The notes below the pieces were generated by a model that did not search any database, was not told the DNA's origin, and saw only the letters and a program-made list of their open reading frames with translations. The position numbers were made by a program, and so were the translations under genes. This document shows, piece by piece, positions 1 through 10,500 of a DNA stretch of 64,000 nucleotides (its first letter is position 1; every line of letters starts with the position of its first letter). The stretch is from Raffaelea ambrosiae (lineage: Eukaryota > Ascomycota > Sordariomycetes > Ophiostomatales > Ophiostomataceae), in the NCBI GenBank assembly GCA_002778195.1, contig PCDI01000015.1, positions 800,366 to 864,365 on the forward strand, in the 5' to 3' direction.

Positions 1-926
1 GTAGGTATCGGCGTGGATACACGGCGCACCGGGAGCTGGCACAGGGCAGGGGAAAGCAAAGAGAGCAATCCGGCGAGAACAGAGAGAGAGGCGCTGGCTG
101 TTTCTACCACTGTCGATGCCTCTCAGCATCGGCCAGGGCTTCGGCAAGTGAGTCACGCAGCCAGGATGCACTGTCGATCGAGTGGGTGCGACGGCACGGA
201 AAGGAGGCTGACCCGGACGAACGTTACGAGGCGTGCTACCCAACACAGGGTCAGCAAGCCAGCAAGTACGAGACACGACAAGTTGTTCACGTCGTCATGT
301 GCACCAGACGACCCTCGACTGGGCATATGTTGCGGGGGACTTGGCGGGCGCGGGCCCAGCACGCCACGAGACAAGTTCTCCCTAACAATTCATCACGTCA
401 TCCACATTTGGTAAGCAGGCGATAAGGCCGGCGAGCCTCTCCGATCGGGGTGGAGCTCCACGCCTTGTATCGGCTATCAGTCAAGTACCTCTGTGTGTAT
501 TTTGTATGGGAAGGTACACGGCATCAGCTGTCCGTTGCGCGGGGCGGGACCGGAAGACAAACATGTAAGGCACGACCTAGATAGATGAACGGGGCAACTT
601 GCTGGAGCACATTGCCGAAGGAAGACCGTCGGCTGTTTGCAAGTTTCTGTCTATATAACGAGTGCCGCCGAGTGCGTGGCAGGGTCCAAAAAAGGCGAGC
701 AGACGCACGACAGCCAGCAGCAGCCAAAGAAGCCAAAAGAAGAACAAAGCCAAAGAAGACGTGGCAATCGAGAGAGCACACACGAGACGGGGCGGAAAGG
801 GAAGCCACGAGAGCAAAAGACTGGACAGAGAGAAGGGAAAGACGATTGGACGACGATTGGACGGCGACGAGGACGCCAGAGAAAGGAACATCGCTCTGCC
901 GGCCAACAGCCCAGCAGCACCACACC
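1..926. other. upstream flank of the 5-oxoprolinase gene
   Basis: No gene is recognisable here. An ATG at 585 is in frame with the oxoprolinase and would add 114 residues rich in Lys, Arg and Glu, but these have no resemblance to the start of the family. I treat this stretch as promoter and 5' leader. Confidence 0.5.
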
Positions 927-3900
927 ATGGCAGACACGCGGCGCAAAGGCAAGATCTCCATTGCCATCGACCGGGGCGGCACCTTTACAGACTGCTTTGG
1001 CAGCCGCGACGGCGAGCATGTCATCATCAAGCTGCTGTCCGAGGACCCGGCCAACTATGCGGACGCGCCGCTGGAGGGCATCCGCCGCATCATGGTGCAC
1101 TTCCTGGGCCGCGAGATCCCGCGCGGCGAGCCGCTGGACACGTCGCACATCGACTCGATCCGCATGGGCACGACGGTGGCCACCAACGCGCTGCTGGAGC
1201 GCAAGGGCGAGCCCATTGTGCTGGTGGTCACCAAGGGCTTCAAGGACTGCCTGGCCATTGGCAACCAGTCGCGGCCGCGCATCTTTGACCTGGCCATCCG
1301 CAAGCCCGACGTGCTGTACCAGCAGGTGGTCGAGATCGACGAGCGGGTCACGCTGGAAGACTATGCCGAGGACCCGGAACGGCACACGACGGCGGTGCAA
1401 GACGGAGACGAGGGCGAGCTGGTGCTGGGCATCTCGGGCGAGACGGTGCGCATCCTGCAGCGGCCCGACGAGCAGCCGATCCGCGAGCAGCTGCAGGCCG
1501 TGTACGACAGCGGCATCCGCAGCATCGCCGTGTGCCTGATGCACGCGTACACGTTCCCGGACCACGAGGCCGTGGTGGGCCGCATCGCGGCCGAGATCGG
1601 CTTCACGCACATCTCGCTGAGCTCCGAGCTGATGCCGATGATCAAGCTGGTGTCGCGGGCCACCTCGGTGTGCGCCGACGCCTACCTGACGCCGGCCATC
1701 AAGAAGTACATCTCGGGCTTCCAGCAGGGCTTTGCCGGGGGGCTGGGCAGCAAGAGCGGCAAGGACGGCGTGCGCTGCGAGTTCATGCAGAGCGACGGCG
1801 GGCTGGTGGACGTGGACAAGTTCACGGGGCTCAAGGCCATTCTGTCGGGGCCGGCCGGCGGCGTGGTGGGCTATGCGACCACGTCGTACGACCCGCGCAC
1901 CAAGATCAACGTGCTGGGCTTCGACATGGGCGGCACGTCGACGGACGTGTCGCGCTACGGCGAGGGCCGCTACGACCACACCTTTGAGACGACCACGGCG
2001 GGCGTCACCATCCAGTCGCCGCAGCTGGACATCAACACCGTGGCGGCCGGCGGCGGCTCGATGCTCTTCTTCAAGAACGGGCTGTTTGTGGTGGGTCCCG
2101 AGTCGGCCGGCGCGCACCCCGGCCCGGCCTGCTACCGCAAGGGCGGCCCGGCCACGGTGACCGACGCGAACCTGTTCCTCGGGCGGCTGCTGCCCGAGTT
2201 CTTCCCCAAGATCTTTGGGCCGGACGAGAACGAGGGCCTGGACCGGGCGGCCAGCGAGGCGGCGCTGCGGGCGCTCGCGGAGCAGATCAACAGCGCGACG
2301 GGCAAGAACATGAGCGTGGACGAGGTGGCGTACGGCTTCCTGACGGTGGCCAACGAGAGCATGACGCGGCCGATCCGGTCGATCACCGAGGCCAAGGGCC
2401 ACGACCCCAGCAAGCACCGGCTGGCGACGTTTGGCGGCGCCGGCGGCCAGCACGCCGTGGCCATTGCGCAGTCGCTGGGCATCCGGCAGATTCTGGTGCA
2501 CCGCTACTCGTCGGTGCTGTCGGCGTACGGCATGGCGCTGGCCGACGTGGTCGACGAGCAGCAGGAGCCCGAGTCGACGGTGTGGGCAAAGGCGGAGGAC
2601 CCGGCGGGCGCCGTGGTGGCCGGGCTGCAGGCCAAGATGGCCAAGCTGCGGGCCAAGTCGCAGCAGGCGCTGCGGGCCCAGGGCTTTGCCGACGACGAGA
2701 TGATCTTTGAGGAGTACCTCAACATGCGGTACCGCGGCACGGAGTCGGCGCTGATGATTGTGCGGCCGACGGAGGCCGAGGCGGCCGCGCACTTTGGCGG
2801 CAACACGTGGGCGTACGGCGACGCGTTTGTGCGCCACCACCGCTACGAGTTCGGCTTCACGCTCGACGACCGCGACATCATCGTCGACGACGTGCGCGTG
2901 CGCGGCATTGCCCGCAGCTTCCGCTACGACGAGCAGACCGTCGACGACCAGCTGGCGGCGGTGACGCCGGTCGTCGTGGCGAGCGGCGGCGCCGGCGGCT
3001 TCGAGCAGAAGCAGCACAGCGTGGCCCAGGTGTACTTTGAGGGCGGGCGGCTGCCGACGCCCATCTTCCAGCTGGCGGACCTGGCCGTGGGCGACCAGGT
3101 GGCGGGCCCGGCGATGCTGGCCGACGGCACGCAGACGATTGTGGTGGCGCCGGGCACGACGGCGACGAAGCTGGCCACGCACGTCATTATCGACATTGCG
3201 AAGCGGGCAGCAGCGGCGGCCGAGACGGCCGAGACGGCCGAGACGGCCGACGCCGCTGCCCACGACACGAACAGCCCCTATGGCGTCTCGGCGCTGTCTG
3301 TCGACCCCATCATGCTGTCCGTCTTTGGCCACCGCTTCATGGCCATTGCCGAGCAGATGGGCCGCGCCCTGCAGAAGACGAGCGTCAGCACCAACGTCAA
3401 GGAGCGGCTCGACTTCTCGTGCGCCATCTTCGACGCCGACGGCGCGCTCGTGGCCAACGCGCCGCATCTGCCGGTGCACCTGGGCAGCATGTCGACCTGC
3501 GTGCGCCGGCAGGCGGAGCTGTGGCGCGGCCGCCTGCAGCGCGGCGACGTGATCATGTCCAACCACCCGTCGTACGGCGGCACCCACCTGCCCGACGTCA
3601 CGCTGATCATGCCGGCCTTCAACCGCGCCGGCGACACGATCCTGTTCTACGCGGCCTCGCGCGCGCACCACGCCGACATTGGCGGCATCACGGCCGGCAG
3701 CATGCCGCCGCACTCGCGCGAGCTGTACCAGGAGGGCGCCTCGATCACGACGGCCAAGCTGGTGTCGGGCGGGCGCTTCGACGAGGACGTGGTGGTGGAC
3801 CTGTTCTACAACAAGCCGGCGCGGTTCCCCGGGTGCAGCGGCACGCGCTGCCTGGCGGACAACATCAACGACCTCAAGGCGCAGGTGTCGGCGAACCAGA

Positions 3901-5087
3901 AGGGCATCTCGCTGATCGAGGGCCTGTTTGAGGAGTACGGCGAGGCGACGGTGGACCGGTACATGCGCGCGATCCAGGACAACGCGGCGCGCTGCGTGCG
4001 GCAGCTGCTGAAGCAGGTCAGCCAGCGGTTTGCGGGCCGGGAGCTGGCGGCCGTGGACCACATGGACGACGGCAGCCCGATCCGGCTGAAGGTGACGATC
4101 GACGGCGACAAGGGCGAGGCGCTGTTTGACTTTACGGGCACGGGCCCCGAGGTGTACGGCAACATCAACGCGCCCGAGGCGGTGACGTACAGCGCCATCA
4201 TCTACTGCCTGCGCTGTCTGATCAGCGAGGACATCCCGCTGAACCAGGGCTGCCTGGCGCCGGTCACGGTGCGCATCCCGCCGCAGTCGCTGCTGTCGCC
4301 GTCGGACGGCGCCGCGGTGGTGGGCGGCAACGTGCTGACGAGCCAGCGGGTGACGGACGTGATCTTCAAGGCATTCGAGGCGTGCGCGGCCAGCCAGGGC
4401 GACTGCAACAACCTGACGTTTGGCTTTGGCGGCAACGAGGCGGGGCGGGACGCGGTCAAGGGGTTCGGGTACTACGAGACGATTGCGGGCGGCAGCGGCG
4501 CGGGGCCGACGTGGGACGGCACGAGCGGGGTGCACACGCACATGACGAACACGCGGATCACGGACTCGGAGGTGTTTGAGCGGCGGTATCCGGTGCTGCT
4601 GCGGGCCTTTTCGCTGCGGCCGGGCTCGGGCGGCGCGGGCCAGCACCGGGGCGGCGACGGGGTGATCCGGGACATTGAGTTCCGGCGGGCGCTGCAGGTG
4701 TCGATTCTGAGCGAGCGGCGGGTGTACCACCCGTACGGCCTGGCGGGCGGCGAGCCGGGCGCGTGCGGGCTGAACCTGTGGGTGCGGCGCGTGGAGAAGG
4801 CGAGCTGGGAGACGGCGAAGAGGCGGCTGGACAACAGCGAGCGAAGCGCGGAGACCAAAACTGAGGAAACCGAAGCAGAAGAGACCGAGATCCGGGAGGT
4901 GAACATGGGCGCCAAGAACAGCGCGCCGATGAACAAGGGCGACCGGATTATTGTGTGCACGCCCGGCGGCGGAGGCTGGGGCCCGGCGGGCACGGCGAAG
5001 GCGGTGGCGACGGAAGCGAAGGATCCGCAGCTGGGCTGGCGCAAGGGGACGCACGGCGCGCGGGAGGACACGGCTTTGCAGGTGTAG
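927..5087 (+). CDS. OXP1: 5-oxoprolinase (ATP-hydrolysing), hydantoinase A/B fusion
   Basis: The product is a 1,386-residue intronless 5-oxoprolinase. The family hydrolyses 5-oxo-L-proline to L-glutamate with ATP in the cytosolic glutathione (gamma-glutamyl) cycle. The N-terminal hydantoinase-A half opens with AIDRGGTFTDC at about residues 10-20, the glycine-rich nucleotide-binding motif typical of the family, and carries FDMGGTSTDVSRYG further on. The hydantoinase-B half begins near residue 790 and ends with the TPGGGGWG motif. The start at 927 is chosen because family similarity begins at once; the in-frame ATG at 585 adds unconserved sequence. Two low-complexity segments are odd: an Ala/Glu/Thr linker between the halves, built on a repeated GAGACGGCC unit (about 3220-3252), and a Glu/Thr-rich insert of about 35 residues shortly before the final glycine motif. 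The known yeast enzyme is about 1,286 residues, so this copy is slightly long. Confidence 0.95.
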   Translation: MADTRRKGKISIAIDRGGTFTDCFGSRDGEHVIIKLLSEDPANYADAPLEGIRRIMVHFLGREIPRGEPLDTSHIDSIRMGTTVATNALLERKGEPIVLVVTKGFKDCLAIGNQSRPRIFDLAIRKPDVLYQQVVEIDERVTLEDYAEDPERHTTAVQDGDEGELVLGISGETVRILQRPDEQPIREQLQAVYDSGIRSIAVCLMHAYTFPDHEAVVGRIAAEIGFTHISLSSELMPMIKLVSRATSVCADAYLTPAIKKYISGFQQGFAGGLGSKSGKDGVRCEFMQSDGGLVDVDKFTGLKAILSGPAGGVVGYATTSYDPRTKINVLGFDMGGTSTDVSRYGEGRYDHTFETTTAGVTIQSPQLDINTVAAGGGSMLFFKNGLFVVGPESAGAHPGPACYRKGGPATVTDANLFLGRLLPEFFPKIFGPDENEGLDRAASEAALRALAEQINSATGKNMSVDEVAYGFLTVANESMTRPIRSITEAKGHDPSKHRLATFGGAGGQHAVAIAQSLGIRQILVHRYSSVLSAYGMALADVVDEQQEPESTVWAKAEDPAGAVVAGLQAKMAKLRAKSQQALRAQGFADDEMIFEEYLNMRYRGTESALMIVRPTEAEAAAHFGGNTWAYGDAFVRHHRYEFGFTLDDRDIIVDDVRVRGIARSFRYDEQTVDDQLAAVTPVVVASGGAGGFEQKQHSVAQVYFEGGRLPTPIFQLADLAVGDQVAGPAMLADGTQTIVVAPGTTATKLATHVIIDIAKRAAAAAETAETAETADAAAHDTNSPYGVSALSVDPIMLSVFGHRFMAIAEQMGRALQKTSVSTNVKERLDFSCAIFDADGALVANAPHLPVHLGSMSTCVRRQAELWRGRLQRGDVIMSNHPSYGGTHLPDVTLIMPAFNRAGDTILFYAASRAHHADIGGITAGSMPPHSRELYQEGASITTAKLVSGGRFDEDVVVDLFYNKPARFPGCSGTRCLADNINDLKAQVSANQKGISLIEGLFEEYGEATVDRYMRAIQDNAARCVRQLLKQVSQRFAGRELAAVDHMDDGSPIRLKVTIDGDKGEALFDFTGTGPEVYGNINAPEAVTYSAIIYCLRCLISEDIPLNQGCLAPVTVRIPPQSLLSPSDGAAVVGGNVLTSQRVTDVIFKAFEACAASQGDCNNLTFGFGGNEAGRDAVKGFGYYETIAGGSGAGPTWDGTSGVHTHMTNTRITDSEVFERRYPVLLRAFSLRPGSGGAGQHRGGDGVIRDIEFRRALQVSILSERRVYHPYGLAGGEPGACGLNLWVRRVEKASWETAKRRLDNSERSAETKTEETEAEETEIREVNMGAKNSAPMNKGDRIIVCTPGGGGWGPAGTAKAVATEAKDPQLGWRKGTHGAREDTALQV

Positions 5088-5280
5088 GGGGAGGGGGGGG
5101 GAGACGTCCTGAAAAGACAGGCTCACCGGCTGGTGGTGCCTGACGCAGCAAATTCGAATGCAAGCATTGGTAGACGCATTGGTGGTGGACTGTTTGATGT
5201 TAGAAGGCTTTCGTATCTTGGAATGACACTGTTTTTGCCAAGCACGCCTAGAATGTGATGTGGTGTCTGGCTGTTGATTG

Positions 5281-5302
5281 TTTGATTGATTGATTGATTG
5301 TT
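5281..5302. repeat. TTGA tetranucleotide microsatellite
   Basis: Four to five consecutive GATT/TTGA units lie in the 3' flank of the oxoprolinase gene. Confidence 0.7.
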
Positions 5303-5646
5303 TGCTTGTTTTCTTGTTATTGAATTTGCAATCCCAAACCATACTAACCGGATAACTAATTCAAACGGCAATCCGTTCGAGTACTCCTGTTTTTGCCAAA
5401 ACTGTTTGCCAGAGACCTATATACTCTTCCTGGCGCTTTCACGACTTTCACCATCCCATGTGAACTTTCACTGTACATCCTCTTTGCTCGCACTCGACCC
5501 CTGTCGGGATCGCCTTGGATCCCTGAGAGAAACACACCCACGGTGCTGTCATGGGCAGAATGTCATGGGCAGAACTGTCTGCTGACTAAGAAAGATGAGG
5601 ACGAGCTGGATGGCACTGTCGTCTTGGCTTTGATTGTTGGCGTTGT

Positions 5647-5755
5647 GTCGAGCGAAGAAAAGAAAGAAAAGCGAGGACCAAAGTAAAGCGAGCGAAGCGA
5701 GGACAAAAAAAAAAAAGCGAGCGAAGCGAGGACCGAAAAAAAGCGAGGATCCCCC
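5647..5755. repeat. imperfect direct repeats of a GCGAGCGAAGCGAGGAC motif
   Basis: Two full copies start near 5687 and 5716. Partial copies occur near 5649, 5669 and 5742. They are separated by A-runs of 4 to 12 bases. The cluster ends just before the stop codon of the large minus-strand gene and so falls in its 3' flank. Confidence 0.7.
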
Positions 5756-5764
5756 CAACCCTTT

Positions 5765-7085
5765 TCAGTGGGCCGAAAAGATGGACTTTTGGGGGTTGCG
5801 GCTCTGGAACTGCATGTCGTCGTTGCAGAGCTGGGTGTCGAGGTACGTGTACAGGTCGCCGCGGACGGGGGGCGGGATCTCGGCCCACTCGGTGACGGCG
5901 GCCAGCCAGGTGTTGGCGAGGCGGGCCATGGTCTCGAGGTCGGCCCACCACAGCTGCTGGTCGCTGGGCGGGTCGGTGCTGTGGATGCGCTCGCGGCGCA
6001 TGAGCTCGACGACGGCGAGCATCTGCTGCTGGGCGGCGTCGGGCCAGTCGGCGCAGACGGCGTCGTCGACGTCGACCGGGTGCTGGGCCAAAAAGGAGCC
6101 GCCGCGCTGGGCGATCTGCGCCGTCTTCTGGAGGTAGTCGACGACGAACTGGTCGCGGCGGAGCACGTCCAGCGTCTTGTCCGACACGGCGTCGTGGCTG
6201 TACATGGAGATGTCCTCGCCTTGTTCGTCGTCGTCCCCGTCGTCCCCGTCGTCCCCGTCGTCCCCGTCGTCCCCGTCGTTTCCGTCGTCCTTGTGCCGGC
6301 CAGAGTCGTCCTCGTCGGTCACATAGTCGACGCCGTAGATGCTGTCCACGCTGTCCGCGCTGCTGAGGGGCGAGTCGGCGGGTGCGTCGCCCTCGTCGCC
6401 GCCCTCGCCCATGGCCTGGTCTTGGCTTCCTCCTTGATGACCACCACCACCACCACCACCACCTTCGCGCTCGGTTGTGGCCTCACGGCCGCCACCACGG
6501 CCATCTTGGCCAGACAGTCCTGCTTCGGCACCAACCCGGGCATCCCGTCCCGGATGGTGTTCCTCGTCGTCCCCGTCGTCGTCCTTTCTCCTGCCCCTCT
6601 TGCTGAGACCGCCGTCGTCCTGGTCGCCCTGGGCCTTGGCCTTTCCCTTGGCCTTGGCCTTGCCCTTGCCCTTTTTGTCCTTGCCTTGGCCCGGGCCGTT
6701 GCCGTCTTCGTCTTCGTCCGACTCCGGAGAGTCGTTGGTAAATTCGTAGGGCGGGAGTCCGGCCGCCCTGGCTTGGGCGAGGAACAGGTCGCGGGCCCGG
6801 TGGCTCGCCTTGATCTTTTCAAAGTCGGGAAAGGCCACCGGTCCCGACGGCGTGCCGGCCGCACTGGCTGTTGCGGCCGACGCCGCCGCGGCCACCTCCT
6901 CGGGCATGTCCGCCCTGAACAGGGCCACATCGTCGTCACCGTCTGCTGGGGCAGGCGTGCTTGGTGGCTGTTGCCCCTGTGCTGTCGTCGTGGCCGGAGT
7001 CGGCTCATCGATGACGCACTCCATAAACTCGCGCTCCAGCTCCTCGTCGTCAATCGAGTCCACTTCATAGTCCACATGGTCGTCT

Positions 7086-7116
<31 letters not shown>

Positions 7117-7527
7117 ATGCTGCACGCTGGTCGGGAGCGGGCGCTGTGGCCAAGATGGTCGACCCCCCCGATGCGGCGGCAATGGAGACCGCCACCTCGG
7201 GCGGTATGGCGGCAAAGCCGACGATGCTGTTCTCGTCCACCGCGTTCTCGGCGATGGCTCGCGGTCCCGGCGAAGGGGGCCTCGTCGTTTCGCGGGGAGG
7301 GACGGGCGGGATGTTGACCGGTGTCGGCAGGGGGACGCTGAGCCGGCTCTGGCCGCTGCCGCCGGCCGCACGGACCGAAGCCAGCCGGCCGCGCGGCGTG
7401 AGCGTCCTCCGCAGAGCCTGCTTTCGCCGCTCCTCCTGCGCTTCAATCTCGGCCGTCAGTCTGGCTGCCTCTGGCGTCCACCGGGCCATCTTGGCCCCTC
7501 CCGCCACGTTGATGCTGTCCTGGACGA

Positions 7528-7561
<34 letters not shown>

Positions 7562-10500
7562 GGCCTTCTTGTCATTGTCCTTTGGCTTGTCTGCAGCCTT
7601 TGCGTTTGTCCCGTACTTCGTCCTCGGCTTCGGGCCCTTTGGTTGGGCCGTGTCCTTTGCCTTTGGGTCGGCCTTCTTTTCGGCGTCCGCGTCCGCCTTC
7701 TCCTTGCCCTTGCCTTTGTCTTCCTTCTCCTCGGCCCCGGGATGGCTGAAAAAAGGAAGGGGACTTTGGAACACATGAGTCGTGGGTATGGAGAACAGAG
7801 CGCTGGAGGGCGTCTGGGGCACGGGAGGAGGAGGAGCGTGAGGAGTGGCAGGAGTGGCAGGAGTGGCAGGAGCAGGAGGAGCAGGAGGAGCAGAAGAAGG
7901 AGCGGGAGTGGCAGAAGCAGGAGAAGAAGGCAACGAGAGGTCCAACACGCTCCTGCGGCCCACGCCGGTCACGCTGCGGTTCAAGCTGTAATTTTTGTAT
8001 CGCGGGGCGGCCGGCAGCGGGCTCGACGTCAGGGGTGGTGCCAGCGCAAACGCCAAGGTGGAAGCGGCTGGCGTGGCCGGCACCCGAAAGGTGGCTGACA
8101 GTGGCGTGGCCGGCTGGCTCGGCTGTGCGTTCCGTGGCACGGTTGCGGGCGTCAGCAGAGACCGGCCCGTGGGAGTCGGGGGCGGCAGGGTGTTCTGGAC
8201 GGGCGGCCGAGGCTCCGGCTGCACGGGCACGTCCTGCCTGTGTCCGCCCATGCCCATCTGCCGGGCCTGCGACACCGGTACCTCGCCCATGGGCGCTTCT
8301 GCAGGCTGATACGGATTGGCTGCGGCCGCTGCTGCCGCTGCCGCCGGCCGCGCAAGATCGAGGCCGGGGCCGGCTACGGTGGGCCGTGGCTGGGCCAGCG
8401 GCTCGTTGAACTCAAAGTGGGCCTGGTCCGGAGCCATGTCGACAGTCGCCATCTCAGCGTCGGCCGCGGAGCCGGCTTGCTCGCCACCGGCGGCGTCGAC
8501 ATCCATGGCGTCCTTGTCGGGCTGTGTGGCACGCCCGGCGTCTCCGGCGTCGGCATCGGGCAGCGCGAGATCATGGGAAGCTGCTGCCGCGAGCGATGGG
8601 GTCTCTTCGGCGATGCTCATGTGGCCCATGATGCCGGCCAGAGCTGCGTCCTGGGCCTTGTCCTTGGGCTGGGCTGGCATGGCCTGGTCGATGTAGGCAA
8701 TCATGTCCGCCCATACAGACTGCTTGTGAGCCTCCGCCTCCCTTTTCTCTTGTTCCTGTTTCGCCTGATAGGCTTGATGACGAGCAGCTCCCTCCCGAAG
8801 AGCAAGTTCCTTTTCGGCCTGTTCTCTCCGCTGTTTCTGGTCTGTGCGCTCTTTTTCGAGACGCTCTTGTTCCAGTCTCTGATACTGGAGGCGTTGCTGC
8901 TCAAGCCGCTGTTGTTCAAGATGCTGCTGCTGGGCTATACGCTCTTGTTCCAGTCTCTGCTGCTCCAGTCTCTGCTGTTCCAGTCTCTGCTGTTCCAGTC
9001 TCTGCTGTTCCAGTCTCTGCTGTTCCAGTCTCTGCTGTTCCAGTCTCTGCTGNTCCAGTCTCTGCTGTTCCAGTCTCTGCTGTTCCAGTCTCTGCTGTTC
9101 CAGTCTCTGCTGTTCCAGTCTCTGCTGTTCCAGTCTCTGCTGCTCCAGGCGCTGCTTCTCGAGACGATCCAGCTCGAGTTTCTCCTGGACCATGCGTTCA
9201 TGGGCAAGCCGTTCCTGTTCCATACGCGCTTTCTCGAGACGCTGTTGCTCAAGCTCTTTCTCCAGGCGTTCTTTCTCCAGACGTTCTTGTTCGAGTCTCT
9301 CCTGCTCGCGTCTCTCCTGCTCGCGTCTCTCCTCCTCGCGTCTCTCCTGCTCACGTCTCTCCTCCTCGAGTTTCTTTTGCTCTTCAAGCTTTTTCTTCTT
9401 TTGCAGTTTCTCCTGCTCCAGCTTCTCCTGCTCCAGCTTCTTTTGTTGCTGCGCTTCCTCCTCCAAACTTCTCCGGCTGTCCTCCAACCGTCGATGGGCC
9501 TCTTGCCGCTCCATCTCTCTCAGCCTCCGGTATTCTTTCTCTTCCTCGGTCTGCTCCAGCACAGACGCCATCTTGTCTTTGTTCCTCTCCACCAGCTCCG
9601 CCAATGCCGTCTTCTTCTGGCTGCCGCGCCGCTCCTGGTTCTGCTGGTGCTGCTGGGTGATCGGACTTGTGATCTGGAAGCCAGGCGACGCTGGTGGCAG
9701 GTGTGCTCGGCGTCCGTCGCGGGCGTGGCGAGACGAGCGGTCCGGGCGGGACGTGCGGGCGAGCATGTAGTTGTGGGCCTTGGCGGACTTGGTCGCGAGA
9801 GTCAGCGGCAGCAGCGGCGCGGCGGTGTTGGGACGCGGCTGGTCTGGGGCAGCGACACCGCGACGCGGCGAGGGAGTGGGTGGGCGAAGTGGTGCGGGTG
9901 TGGGCTCAGGTACTGGAACGGAAAGAGGTGCCCGCGTCTGGCTCTGGGGAGGAGAAGAAGCGTGCGACGAATAGGTGTCCCGTGCGTCTGCCTCGATCGT
10001 CTCCGAGGCCTGGGCCGCAAAGGACAGGTAGTAGGCCGTTGCTTCGCGCAAGGAGGGGCCGGGGCAGGTCGCCGGCTGCTCTTGCTGGCCTCGCTCCGTT
10101 TGCGGTTCCAGCTCGTCCAGCGGCGACACCACGTCATAGGGTCGGGCCGGAGGCACCGGCGGACGAGCCGGCACGACAGCGGGTGCCTGGGGAGGAGGTC
10201 CCACAGGGTTGGTGGGAGACAGGTGAACAGCCACGAGTGCCTGGGCCAGTCGAGAAGCCTGGGCAGCCTGGGCAGCCAACATCGTTTTCTCGTCCTCTTC
10301 GGCTCTCGCAGCGTCTGCCTTCTTCTTCTCCTCCTCCTCCTTCCTGGCTTTGGCAGCCGCCGCTCTTCGTTGTTTCACCTCCGGATGCACGACAGGACGC
10401 ATTCCGCCAGAAAGCAGCTTCTTCATCTTTTGCCGGGCGCTGAGTGGACGTCTTGGCAGCCCTGGTGTCTGGGGTGTGGTCTGGGTCTGCAGGGCCTGCT

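Larger units (their letters stand above)
5088..5764. other. convergent intergenic region with short repeats
   Basis: This separates two converging genes and presumably holds both 3' ends. It contains a TTGA-type simple repeat (about 5281-5300) and a cluster of GCGAGCGAAGCGAGGAC-like copies (5647-5755), described separately. No coding region is supported. Confidence 0.5.

Noticed and set aside
585..926. In-frame ATG giving a 114-residue N-terminal extension of the oxoprolinase
   Set aside because: The extension is basic and unlike the family; the ATG at 927 directly precedes the conserved start.
651..5342. 1,563-codon open frame antisense to the oxoprolinase
   Set aside because: Its composition (Arg, His, Ala, Val) is that of a reverse-frame shadow of a GC-rich gene; the plus-strand product is a clear enzyme.
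8948..9150. Possible CRISPR array
   Set aside because: The 15-bp units are contiguous without spacers and lie in a eukaryotic coding frame.
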